From NCBI RefSeq assembly GCF_016863035.1, contig NZ_BOOC01000005.1:372001-436000 (forward strand): a DNA stretch of 64,000 nt. Direction: 5' to 3'. The first letter of the stretch is position 1, and every line of letters starts with the position of its first letter. Both the position numbers and the translations under genes were made by a program. The notes under the pieces are model-generated. The model searched no databases. It was not told the origin of the DNA and saw only the letters and a program-made list of their open reading frames with translations. This document shows positions 54,833-63,457 of the stretch, piece after piece. This DNA comes from Microbispora corallina (GTDB taxonomy: Bacteria > Actinomycetota > Actinomycetes > Streptosporangiales > Streptosporangiaceae).

Positions 54833-57511
54833 GTGACTCCGACTTCTTCGTCCTCGCATCGAACAGGCACCCTCCTCGCCCGCCTGCTCGCGGTTCCCGC
54901 ACGCCAGCGGCGGGTCACCCATGTGGAGCATGTTCCAGCACGTCAGGCGGGTCAAGCCCAGTGGCCGGATTGGGCCCCGGAGCTCCTGCTCTCCCGGCTG
55001 GAGAACCAGGGCATATCGGGCCTTTGGCAACATCAGCTCGAGGCGGCCGAGCTTGTCCGGCGTGGCCAAAACGTGATCATTGCCACAGGCACCGCGTCTG
55101 GAAAATCCCTGGCCTACCTGCTTCCGGCCGCGACGGAGATCTTCCAGGGCGGGTCCGTCCTCTACCTCACCCCCACGAAGGCTCTCGCCGCCGACCAGCT
55201 CAGAGCCCTGCGCCGGCTGCACCTGACCCAGATCCGGGCGGCGACCTTCGACGGCGACACCCCGGCCGAGGAGCGCCGCTGGATACGCCAGAATGCCAAT
55301 TATGTCCTAACAAATCCGGATATGTTGCATCGGTCCATCCTGCCGAGGCACGCCTCCTGGTCCTCCTTCTGGCGGCGCCTGCGGCTGGTGGTGGTGGACG
55401 AGTGCCATGGGTACCGCGGTGTCTTCGGGTCGCACGTGGCCCAGATCCTGCGGCGGCTCCGCCGGGTGTGCGCGAAGTACGGCTCCGAGCCCGTGTTCCT
55501 GCTCGCGTCGGCCACCGCCAGCGACCCCGCGGTCGCGGCGATGCGCCTGACCGGCCTTGAGATGGCCGAGGTGACCCGGGACGCCTCTCCCCGGGGTTCG
55601 ACCACCTTCGCCCTGTGGGAGCCCCCTCTGACCGATCTGCGGGGCGAGGGAGGGGCCCCCGTCCGCCGTACGGCCACGGCGGAGGCCGCGGATCTGCTGG
55701 CCGACCTCGTGATCGAGGACGTCCGGACCCTCGCCTTCGTTCGCTCTCGCCGAGCGGCCGAGACCGTCGCTCTTACCGCCCGCCGCAATCTCGAGGAGGT
55801 CGAGGACCTCCTCCGCGCCGGTCCCCACGGCCAGCCGGCCTCGGCGTTCGAGGACCTCGACGAACACGGCGAGCACGGCGCTCCCCCGCGTCTCCTCGGC
55901 GACGTCTTCGGTGGACAAGCCGACGCCGGGCCCGGGTCCGGCCGGGAACACGAGGACCCCCAGTCCCCGGACGGCCCGGCCCACCTGCACGGACACGGCG
56001 GGCCGGACGGCGGGGGCCGAGGGGACCTCGCGGCAGACGTCGCGGCAGACATGGCAGCGGACCTCCCGTTGGACCTCCCGTTGGACGGAGGCGTCGACGG
56101 AAGGGATCTCTCCCGTACGGAGGAGGGCGGGCACGACCCCGGTGACGGCGGGCGCGACCTTCTCGGACCGGGACGGCTGGCCGACCGGGTCGCGGCGTAC
56201 CGCGCCGGCTACCTGGCCGACGATCGGCGCATGCTGGAGAAGGCCCTGCGGTCGGGCGAGCTGACCGGCCTGGCCACCACGAACGCGCTCGAACTCGGCG
56301 TGGACGTCTCGGGCCTCGACGCCGTCCTCATCGCGGGCTGGCCGGGGACCCGGGCGTCGCTGTGGCAGCAGGCGGGCCGGGCCGGCCGGGCGGGGCAGGA
56401 CGCGCTGGCCGTGCTGATCGCCCGCGACGACCCGCTGGACACCTACATCGTCCACCACCCCGAGGCGGTGTTCGGCCAGCCTGTCGAGACGATCGTGCTC
56501 GACCCGGACAACCCCTACGTGCTCGCGCCCCATCTGTGCGCCGCCGCGGCGGAGATCCCGCTGACCGAGGACGATCTGGAGATCTTCGGCCCGGCCGCGC
56601 CCGCCGCTCTGGACGACCTCGTGGAGCGCGGGCTGCTCCGCAAGCGGGCCTCCGGGTGGTTCTGGACCAGCAAGGAGCGGGCCGCCGATCTCGCCGACAT
56701 CCGGGGGACGGGCGGGGCGCCCGTACAGGTCGTCGAGGCGTCGACCGGACGCCTGCTGGGCACCGTGGACGAGTCGTCGGCCCATACGTCCGTCCACGCC
56801 GGAGCCGTCTACCTGCATCAGGGCGAGACGTTCGTCGTCGACGTGCTCGACCTCGAGGCGGGGGTCGCGCTGGTGACGGCGGCCAGTCCCGACTACTCGA
56901 CCTTCGCCCGCGACGTGACCGACATCAGGGTGATGGAGTCGTCCCGGTCACGGCCGTTCGGGCCGGGCGAACTGCACTTCGGGTCGGTGGAGGTCACCCG
57001 GCAGGTCGTCTCCTACCTGAAGCGGCGCACGCAGAGCGGTGAGATCCTCGGTGAGGAGCCGCTCGACCTGCCGCCCCGGACGCTCTGCACGCGCGCCGTC
57101 TGGTGGACGCTCCCCGCCGACGCCCTCGTGCCCCTGGTGTCCGACTCCGGAGGCGGGACCGTCGACCTCGGCGGCTCCGCCCACGCCGCCGAGCACGCCT
57201 CGATCGGCCTGCTGCCGCTGTTCGCGACCTGCGACCGCTGGGACATCGGCGGCGTGTCGACCGAACTCCACCCCGACACGGGCCTGCTCACGGTCTTCGT
57301 GTACGACGGCCACGACGGCGGGGCCGGCTTCGCCGAACGCGGGTACGCCAGGGCCACGGAGTGGCTCACCGCGACCCGGGAGGCCATCGCCTCCTGTGAG
57401 TGCGAACGGGGCTGCCCGTCCTGCATCCAGTCGCCCAAGTGCGGCAACGGCAACGAACCGCTCGACAAGGCGGGAGCAATCCGCCTCCTCGACGTGCTCC
57501 TGCCCCGCTGA
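54833..57511 (+). CDS. DEAD/DEAH helicase with DUF1998 (MrfA/YprA-like)
   Basis: The 892-residue helicase has Walker A TGTASGKS (85-92), a DECH motif (189-192), a second RecA domain with GRAGRAGQD, and a C-terminal DUF1998 with a Cys cluster (CECERGCPSC, PKC) expected to bind zinc. MrfA of Bacillus, of this family, repairs mitomycin damage. Residues about 329-446 are an acidic low-complexity insert before the second RecA motif. GTG 54833 is chosen over the open frame from 54701 by homology; no strong ribosome site decides it. Confidence 0.88.
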   Translation: MTPTSSSSHRTGTLLARLLAVPARQRRVTHVEHVPARQAGQAQWPDWAPELLLSRLENQGISGLWQHQLEAAELVRRGQNVIIATGTASGKSLAYLLPAATEIFQGGSVLYLTPTKALAADQLRALRRLHLTQIRAATFDGDTPAEERRWIRQNANYVLTNPDMLHRSILPRHASWSSFWRRLRLVVVDECHGYRGVFGSHVAQILRRLRRVCAKYGSEPVFLLASATASDPAVAAMRLTGLEMAEVTRDASPRGSTTFALWEPPLTDLRGEGGAPVRRTATAEAADLLADLVIEDVRTLAFVRSRRAAETVALTARRNLEEVEDLLRAGPHGQPASAFEDLDEHGEHGAPPRLLGDVFGGQADAGPGSGREHEDPQSPDGPAHLHGHGGPDGGGRGDLAADVAADMAADLPLDLPLDGGVDGRDLSRTEEGGHDPGDGGRDLLGPGRLADRVAAYRAGYLADDRRMLEKALRSGELTGLATTNALELGVDVSGLDAVLIAGWPGTRASLWQQAGRAGRAGQDALAVLIARDDPLDTYIVHHPEAVFGQPVETIVLDPDNPYVLAPHLCAAAAEIPLTEDDLEIFGPAAPAALDDLVERGLLRKRASGWFWTSKERAADLADIRGTGGAPVQVVEASTGRLLGTVDESSAHTSVHAGAVYLHQGETFVVDVLDLEAGVALVTAASPDYSTFARDVTDIRVMESSRSRPFGPGELHFGSVEVTRQVVSYLKRRTQSGEILGEEPLDLPPRTLCTRAVWWTLPADALVPLVSDSGGGTVDLGGSAHAAEHASIGLLPLFATCDRWDIGGVSTELHPDTGLLTVFVYDGHDGGAGFAERGYARATEWLTATREAIASCECERGCPSCIQSPKCGNGNEPLDKAGAIRLLDVLLPR

Positions 57512-57865
57512 AATCCATCCCGCGATCGCACCGCGGCGTGGAGGACGTGACCGGCGTGACGCGCGGGCACCTGGGCACATTGGGACGCTCGGAACGCCTG
57601 GCGAGGGCGGCCTGGCCCGGGCGCCCGGCCCGGGGCGCCCAAGCGCCTTGGGGCGCCCTGGACGCCGGGGCGTTTGGGACGCCCGCGGGCAGTCTGGCCC
57701 GCACGCCTGGCCCGGGGCGGCCGCGACGGCGCGCCTGGCCCGGGACGCCTAAGCGCGCTGGGGCGCCCAGGGCGCGTGGCCCGCGCGCCTGGCCCGGGGC
57801 GCGGGTGAGCGAACGATCAGGCTCGGGCGCGCCGGGCCGTCCGGTGTCGCCGGTTGTGCCGTGGG
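57512..57865. other. GC-rich repeat region between convergent genes
   Basis: No gene is credible here. The 12-mer GCCTGGCCCGGG occurs at 57610-57621, 57705-57716, 57733-57744 and 57787-57798, mixed with GGCGCCC and GGGGCG runs. Many of these can fold back, so the region may serve as a long terminator between the helicase and the convergent membrane protein gene. Confidence 0.6.
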
Positions 57866-59695
57866 TCAGAGATCGCGGGTGCCGCTGGGAACGGCGTCGT
57901 CGTCCTCCTCCGTCCAGACGTCGTGCTGCGGCTGCCTGGGACGGTCCCAGAGGCCGTCGTCGAGCCGAGGCCGTGGGAGGTCGTTCCCACCAGGACGTCG
58001 GTGAGGCATGAGGTCGTCGTCCAGCCGCGGCTGAGGGGCCGTGGACGCGGCGCTGACCGAGGTGAAGGATGCCGACCCGTCCTCGGCCGCACCGGCCGCA
58101 CCGGCCTCGAGCGCCGCCGTGTCCGAGCCCCGCGTGGAGGCGGAGGCAGGCACAGAGGCGGCAGCGGACTCCGAGGCCGGGACACGACCGGGAGCGCCGG
58201 GTTCGGCCGCGTCGTCGGACAGGATGTCCGCGGGGAGACGCGGTCCCGAGGAGCCCGTGGAGTCGGCCGGAGCCGGTCCATCGAGCTTTCCGGTAGAGCC
58301 GCCATCTGTGGGGGACGAGCCGTTCCGGTCGTCCGGTCCGATGGCCTGCCCCGACCCGGTAGAGATCCCTCCGGCTCCGGATGCCGCCGTCTCCGAACCC
58401 GTTCCTCCAGGACCGGTGACCGCGGTGGCGTCGTCGGCCCCTGCCGGGGCGTCCGCCGGCTCCGGGAGACCGTCCCGGGCTCCCCGATCCCCGGCAGCGG
58501 TGCCGGTGCCCGGGCCCGTGTCGCCGGCGGCACGCGGCTTCGAACTGGCGAGGATCACGGTCGGGCGGCGCGTGGCGGACGACTTGGTCCGCGCGGAGGC
58601 TCCCGTGGTCGTCCCGGCCGTCGGGGAGGGACCGATGGGCCCCGTCGTGGCCATCGGACGAGCGGGGCCGGCCCCCGAACCGCTCCTACGGCGTACGAGC
58701 GCGCCCAGGTGAGCTCCGATGAGGAGCAGGACCACGGCGATGGCCGCGTAGATCCCGTAGCTCAGGCCACCCAGGGGCGCGAAGGACGACTGAGCCGAGA
58801 CGTCGGGGGCGTCGCTCTTGGCGGGGGCGACCTCCGGGCCGGCCGGGTCACCGGTGCCGTTCACGTCGGGCAGCTTCAGCTTGGTGTTCCCGTGCCCCTT
58901 GGGGACGCTGGGCAGCGGGTTCGGCAGCGTGGTCGTGGGCAGGCGCCTGTCGCCGGTCTTGCTCGCCGCCTGCGACTTCTCCGACGCGGGCTTCTGGGAC
59001 GCGGTCGCCGACGGCTTGGGCGCGGGGATGCTCACAGAGGCAGTGGCGGCTCCGGGCGACCCGATGACGCCCCCTTGACCGTCGGAACGGAACGCCCGCA
59101 CGGCCAGGTCCACCTTCTGGCCCGCCGCCTTCGCCGGCACCGCGACGCTCGCCTGGCAGGTGGAACCCGAACAGGCCTCGTCGGCCGACACCGATCCTGA
59201 GGCGCCGGTCTTCCTCGAAGAGATCTCATACGACCTCAGGTCGGGCTCGGCGCCCTTCGCCCAGGTGACAACAACAGTGGACGCGTTCTTGAGCCGTGCC
59301 TCGACGCCCGACGGCGTCTGCGGAGGCCGGCTCAGGACGAACGTCGACGTCTTGTAGGTCTTGTTCGTGATCTCCCCGTACAGGGTGACCGTGAAGGTGC
59401 CGTTCGGAGCCTCACCAGGGTCGAAGGAGCCGCTGATCGTCTGGTTCGCCCCACCGGAGCCGATCTTCTGACGGGACACCGATGGGCCCTCTACGTACAG
59501 GGCCATGCTGACCTGGTACCAGTCGGTCTTGGCGGAGATCGCCACGGGCCCCGGTGTCCGGATCGTCTGGCCGTCGGCCGGGGAGAGGATCTCGCCGTCG
59601 GCCGCGCTCGCGGGGGCCACGCTCAAGATCAGCGCGGACACCACCGCCAGCGGCATGAGCACCGCCGCGGCGGCCAACCTGCGGACACTGGTCAC
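57866..59695 (-). CDS. exported fibronectin-type-III membrane protein
   Basis: The 609-residue protein has a Sec signal (VTSVRRLAAAAVLMPLAVVS, ending PASAAD), an Ig-like region, a fibronectin type III domain (PSGVEARLKNASTVVVTWAK onward), a Pro/Ser linker, one membrane helix (about residues 311-333, followed by RRR) and a cytoplasmic tail of some 270 disordered, Gly/Ala/Ser-rich residues. GTG 59695 follows GAAGGGG; TTG 59716 is the longer alternative. Its place next to the tad cluster suggests a surface role, but none is shown. Confidence 0.75.
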   Translation of the reverse strand: MTSVRRLAAAAVLMPLAVVSALILSVAPASAADGEILSPADGQTIRTPGPVAISAKTDWYQVSMALYVEGPSVSRQKIGSGGANQTISGSFDPGEAPNGTFTVTLYGEITNKTYKTSTFVLSRPPQTPSGVEARLKNASTVVVTWAKGAEPDLRSYEISSRKTGASGSVSADEACSGSTCQASVAVPAKAAGQKVDLAVRAFRSDGQGGVIGSPGAATASVSIPAPKPSATASQKPASEKSQAASKTGDRRLPTTTLPNPLPSVPKGHGNTKLKLPDVNGTGDPAGPEVAPAKSDAPDVSAQSSFAPLGGLSYGIYAAIAVVLLLIGAHLGALVRRRSGSGAGPARPMATTGPIGPSPTAGTTTGASARTKSSATRRPTVILASSKPRAAGDTGPGTGTAAGDRGARDGLPEPADAPAGADDATAVTGPGGTGSETAASGAGGISTGSGQAIGPDDRNGSSPTDGGSTGKLDGPAPADSTGSSGPRLPADILSDDAAEPGAPGRVPASESAAASVPASASTRGSDTAALEAGAAGAAEDGSASFTSVSAASTAPQPRLDDDLMPHRRPGGNDLPRPRLDDGLWDRPRQPQHDVWTEEDDDAVPSGTRDL

Positions 59696-60006
59696 GACGC
59701 ACCCCTTCGTCGACAACGCCGGCCACCCCGCCTCCCCGCATGCGGTCGGCGACGGAGGGTAAGCGGAACCTTATTCCAGACGTCACCTCTTGGACGTGAT
59801 GTCCAAGAAGTCGTGATTCTATTGCGACACTTCACCTTCTGACCCGGTCCGACGTTAGCGCCACAGCAGTCCCAGAAGTACGGCTCCATACGCATTGGAG
59901 GCCCTGCTCCCCACTCGCGCTCTTCGCCCCACGTCCAAGCCGCGCTGCTCAGCGGCTGCTGCCGTACCGTTGCGGGGCGCCTCGTCACGAGATGCGGTTG
60001 GGGCGA
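59696..60006 (-). other. upstream region of the fibronectin-type protein gene
   Basis: No gene is credible. The region holds an AT-richer stretch (59760-59835), the inverted repeat at 59789-59809, and downstream of the Tad protein stop nothing that looks like a terminator. Confidence 0.45.
59789..59809. promoter_or_regulatory. inverted repeat, possible operator
   Basis: TCTTGGAC-GTGAT-GTCCAAGA: eight-base arms around five bases, about 95 bases before the start of the fibronectin-type gene. The matching regulator is unknown. Confidence 0.4.
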
Positions 60007-61131
60007 TCAGCTCTCGGCCCCGACCGGTCCCGCCCTCGCGAGGGCCGTCGCGACGCGCCTCCCCAGCGTCGGGGCGGTGAACGGCACCGTCGTGGAGACG
60101 TCGGCGACGCCGCCCGACACAGCGCAGGAGACGACCTCGGCGCCGTTAGCCGCGGCGATGTCGGCGGCGTGCTCGCATGCCTTCTCCGGCCTGGCGATGG
60201 CCCAGGAGGCCGCTGCGAGGGCGGAGAGGTCGGCGGCGTTCTGCGCCTGATGCCGAGCGACCCGGGCCACACCCACCTGGACGACGACCATGGCAGACAT
60301 CCAGATCATCGCCATGAGCGCGACCATCCAGATCGTGGCCGCCCCTCGATCGGGGTCCTGCGGGCGGGGGAGAGCCCCGCGCCGCGGACGACGTCGCGAT
60401 CCCCACGTCAGGAGGCCCGTGGCGGGCAGGAACGCGACGACGCCCGCCGCCCCTGCGGGAGGTGACACCGCCCGGTCACCCCGCCTGTCGGAATTCGCCG
60501 CCGACCGCTCCTTGCGGAGAACGCCGGAAGCAGGCCCCGGCGCGGGGAGCGGGTCTGCGGGTGGGACCGAGGGCAGACTTCCGGAGGCTGCCTGAGTAGA
60601 GGGACCGCTCGCACCGCCTTCGACGATGACGCCGGGCTCGGTGGCGGCGACGGCGAACGCCTCCACCCGCGTGGGCGGCACCATGCCCCGCCACAAGGGC
60701 TGGACGGAGGCGACGACCTCCACCCTGGTCGTGACCGCTCCGAGCACGACCTCGACTCGTGCACCCGGCGGGGCCGCCCGGGACACCGCGGCCCGCACCG
60801 CGTCCACCGCCTCTCCGCGGGCCGCGGCCCGGGCTCCTGCCCGAGCCGCGTCCACGCACTGCAGATGCGCACCGACAACAGTCACCGCCCATAGCGCGGC
60901 CGCCAGGACGACCACGAGAGCCGGTAGCGCCACCGCCGTCTCCGCCGTCACCGACCCTCGCTCCGGCCGTCCTTCTGGCAGCGCCCTCGCGGGAGGGTCT
61001 CCGGCGGCGATCGCGGCGCGGGCATGGCGCCCGGCCGGGCGCAGCGCCCCGTACGTTTCGCGATCTGGCCCGTGCCGCCGTTCCGACCGACGTCGGCCGT
61101 CCGTCCTCTCCAGGTCGTCGCTCCGGGTCAT
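60007..61131 (-). CDS. TadE-TadG-like fused pilus-assembly protein
   Basis: A single 374-residue frame joins two proteins that are normally separate. Residues about 58-110 form a TadE unit (RGSVTAETAVALPALVVVLA, membrane helix, then AARAGARAAARGE). Residues about 258-300 form a Rv3654c/TadG-like unit (RGAATIWMVALMAMIWMSAM, then AQNAADLSALAAASW). A Pro/Ala linker of about 90 residues connects them and contains no stop. ATG 61131 follows TGAGGA. A merged gene, or a lost stop, is possible; a frameshift cannot be excluded by eye. Confidence 0.75.
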   Translation of the reverse strand: MTRSDDLERTDGRRRSERRHGPDRETYGALRPAGRHARAAIAAGDPPARALPEGRPERGSVTAETAVALPALVVVLAAALWAVTVVGAHLQCVDAARAGARAAARGEAVDAVRAAVSRAAPPGARVEVVLGAVTTRVEVVASVQPLWRGMVPPTRVEAFAVAATEPGVIVEGGASGPSTQAASGSLPSVPPADPLPAPGPASGVLRKERSAANSDRRGDRAVSPPAGAAGVVAFLPATGLLTWGSRRRPRRGALPRPQDPDRGAATIWMVALMAMIWMSAMVVVQVGVARVARHQAQNAADLSALAAASWAIARPEKACEHAADIAAANGAEVVSCAVSGGVADVSTTVPFTAPTLGRRVATALARAGPVGAES

Positions 61132-61136
61132 CGTCC

Positions 61137-61664
61137 TCAGCCCGCCAGCTTGAGGGCCTTCTGGATGAGCGCGGCGAGCATCGAACGCACCTCGGCGCTC
61201 GTCACGACCTTCCACAACAAAGCCGCGAAGCCGCAGGCGGCGATCGTGCCCACGGCGTACTCCGCTGTCGACATCCCCGCCTCGGCCCTGCCTCGCAGGA
61301 GCAGAGTCCACTGCACTCCCGCGGATCGAGCCTGCGCGCGTGTCGTGGTGACCAACTCCCGGCAAGCGGCGACCAGCTCTCGGATTCCCATCCGCGCCGC
61401 CCGGGCCCGCACCCCGGCCGACATGGACACGACACAGGCGCCGAGAGGAAGGGGGCGCCCGACGGTCATCCACAGGCCGGCGACCGCCGAGGCAGCCGCC
61501 GATCGATGGCGGCTCGTCCTGCGGACGCCGCGTGCGGCTCGGGTGAGGCCCAGGGATCGCCGGAGCCGGGCCAGGAGGCCGGGCTTGCGGTGCCGGGCGC
61601 GCCCCACGCCCTCCGTCAGCGCCAGGATGGGCTGCGACAGCTGCTCGGCCGTCGTGTGGCTCAT
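61137..61664 (-). CDS. DUF4244 Flp-pilin-like protein
   Basis: The 175-residue product ends in the DUF4244 domain: the class III prepilin cleavage motif G130-MSTAEY (Gly, then Glu135-Tyr136) followed by one membrane helix (AVGTIAACGFAALLWKVV). This is the Flp-like pilin of actinobacterial tad loci. The N-terminal extension of about 129 basic residues is longer than usual for pilins. ATG 61664 follows AGGAGG, which argues that the extension is real. Confidence 0.8.
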   Translation of the reverse strand: MSHTTAEQLSQPILALTEGVGRARHRKPGLLARLRRSLGLTRAARGVRRTSRHRSAAASAVAGLWMTVGRPLPLGACVVSMSAGVRARAARMGIRELVAACRELVTTTRAQARSAGVQWTLLLRGRAEAGMSTAEYAVGTIAACGFAALLWKVVTSAEVRSMLAALIQKALKLAG

Positions 61665-61755
61665 AGGTCCTCCTGCAGGTCGGGGCGGACCGTCCGCCCG
61701 TGCCGACCACAGACTGCGTGTTCGGGCCGAACCTTCAGGGAGGCGAATCCAGTTC

Positions 61756-61893
61756 TGTGGACAAGCGAGGGGAAGGAGCGCCAGAGGCACGAACGGCTGA
61801 GCCGGGAAAGGCGGCTACGTCCGCTTCTGCACCTCACGGATTTCCACAGCTGTGGACAGCGTCGTCCCCAGCTGTGAATAACGGGTGTCCACA
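61756..61893. promoter_or_regulatory. cluster of DnaA-box-like 9-mers within the tad operon
   Basis: TTGTCCACA (61756-61764, minus), CTGTCCACA (61851-61859, minus), TTATTCACA (61873-61881, minus) and GTGTCCACA (61885-61893, plus). A perfect palindrome TCCACAGCTGTGGA (61843-61856) joins two head-to-head copies. The gap of 235 bases between tadC-like and pilin genes is the only long one in the operon. No dnaA, dnaN or AT-rich unwinding region is present. Confidence 0.55.
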
Positions 61894-61899
61894 GGTGGA

Positions 61900-62694
61900 T
61901 CACGGCAGCAGGATCTGCGTGGCCAGACCGGCGACCACCGGGACGATGCCCAGGAGCACGAAGGCCGGAAGGAAGCAGAGCCCGAGAGGCGCCACGGCCT
62001 GGACGCCGACGCGACGGGCGGCCGCGGACGCCGACGCCCTGGCCGTCTGCCGGGCGTCGTCGGCGAGCCGGGTGAGGACGTCGGCGACCGGTGCGCCGCT
62101 CTGAGCGGCTCTGATCATCGTGCGGGAGAGCGGGGCCAGCGACACATCGCCGGTGAGCGCGGCCCAGGCCGCCTCCGGATCGGCGCCGAGCCGGATCTGG
62201 GCGCCCACCCACTCCAGGCGATCGCCCAGCGGACCCCCGATGGCCTGCGCGGCGGTCTCCACAGCCCCGCCGAGCGGGCGGCCCGCCCGAAGACACGCGA
62301 CCATCAGATCGGCGGCGAACGGAAGATCTGCCGCCATCCGCTCTCGACGACGTCGGGCCTCGGGCGGTTCACGCCTGTGGACGACCACGAGCGCACCCGC
62401 CGCCAGCAGGGCTCCCGTGAGGAGGCCGGGGGCTCCGCCCACCAGGAGGAACCCCACGAAAGCCACCGGCGCAGCGACCAACGCGCCGACTCTCCGATCG
62501 GGCCGGCGAGGCTCCCCGGTCGTGGTACCCGTGCCGCCGCCCTGCTCGGACGCCAGGGCGCGGAGGCGATCCACCGGTGAGCGCCTGGCCGGCCAGATCC
62601 ACAGGCTGACCGCGAACATGATCCCGGCCGCGAGAGCGATCACGAGAACCGCCCTCCCGACCCCGGCGTCTCCTCCGCGCAGGCGACCACGCAT
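61900..62694 (-). CDS. tadC: TadC-like inner-membrane pilus protein (type II secretion F family)
   Basis: The 264-residue protein has about four membrane segments and a T2SSF core (ADLPFAADLMVACLRAGRPL, then MIRAAQSGAPVADVL). With TadB it forms the membrane platform that the TadA motor works on. ATG 62694 and GTG 62703 are both possible starts; neither has a strong ribosome site. Confidence 0.85.
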   Translation of the reverse strand: MRGRLRGGDAGVGRAVLVIALAAGIMFAVSLWIWPARRSPVDRLRALASEQGGGTGTTTGEPRRPDRRVGALVAAPVAFVGFLLVGGAPGLLTGALLAAGALVVVHRREPPEARRRRERMAADLPFAADLMVACLRAGRPLGGAVETAAQAIGGPLGDRLEWVGAQIRLGADPEAAWAALTGDVSLAPLSRTMIRAAQSGAPVADVLTRLADDARQTARASASAAARRVGVQAVAPLGLCFLPAFVLLGIVPVVAGLATQILLP

Positions 62695-62725
62695 CCCACC
62701 CACCGGACGCCGAACGCCAAAGCCA

Positions 62726-63457
62726 TCACGAGACCCGCCCTCTCGACTCCGGCGTCTGCTCCGCGCGGGCGACCAGGCGTCCGGTCCACCAGACCCCGGC
62801 GGCGTCGAGTCCAAGCCCCACAGCCAGGCAGGCCAGCCCGGCGGGCCCGCCCAGCAGGAAGGCCAGGGGGCTCATCCCGAGGCCGGCGCCCATGAGCAGC
62901 CCGAGCACGGGCAGGACGGCGAGCATCCGCGCCGTCGCACGAGGCCCGGCGAGCTGCGCCGCCACCTCCTGGCGGTGGGCCTCGGCCTCGCGCAGGGACG
63001 CGCTCAGGCGTTCGACCAGGGCGGTCAGTCCGGCGCCGGCGGTGACGCCCACCCGCCAGCAGGCCGCCAGCCGCAGCAGCCCCTCACCACCCCGGGCCGG
63101 GGCGGCCCTCCGCAGCGCGGCCGCGACGTCGCCGCCGTCGCGCGCGGCCGCGGCCACCGGTGGCAGCACGGCCGGGTCGTGCGGGTCGGCCGAGGCCACG
63201 GCTCGTGCGAGGGCGTCACCGGGCGTCCGGCCCGCGGCGAGTTCGGCAGCGAGGCTCTGGCACAGCTCGATCGAGATCTGCCGCCAGGCGGCGGCGTCCG
63301 CCGCCGGCCTCCGCCTGCGCAGCGCCGCCGTCCACAGGCCGCGGAGGGGTCCCGTGCGGGACGTGCGCGTGAGGAGGATGAGCCGGGCAGTGACGGCGTC
63401 CGGACCCACGGCGACCCAGCCGGCCGTCGCCGCGGCCAGTACGGCGATCAGGACCAT
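62726..63457 (-). CDS. tadB: TadB-like inner-membrane pilus protein (type II secretion F family)
   Basis: The 243-residue protein has an N-terminal helix, a T2SSF core (ELCQSLAAELAAGRTPGDAL) and C-terminal membrane segments around VLGLLMGAGLGMSPLAFLLGG. Its start overlaps the tadA stop (GTG 63460 or ATG 63457 after GGGGAGGGG), so the two are coupled. Confidence 0.86.
   Translation of the reverse strand: MVLIAVLAAATAGWVAVGPDAVTARLILLTRTSRTGPLRGLWTAALRRRRPAADAAAWRQISIELCQSLAAELAAGRTPGDALARAVASADPHDPAVLPPVAAAARDGGDVAAALRRAAPARGGEGLLRLAACWRVGVTAGAGLTALVERLSASLREAEAHRQEVAAQLAGPRATARMLAVLPVLGLLMGAGLGMSPLAFLLGGPAGLACLAVGLGLDAAGVWWTGRLVARAEQTPESRGRVS

Noticed and set aside
60007-61710. The full 567-codon version of the TadE-TadG frame
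   Set aside because: The first 193 codons overlap the pilin gene in another frame and lack homology; ATG 61131 has a ribosome site.
61756-61893. Chromosomal replication origin
   Set aside because: No dnaA, dnaN, gyrase genes or AT-rich unwinding region nearby, and the boxes are few.
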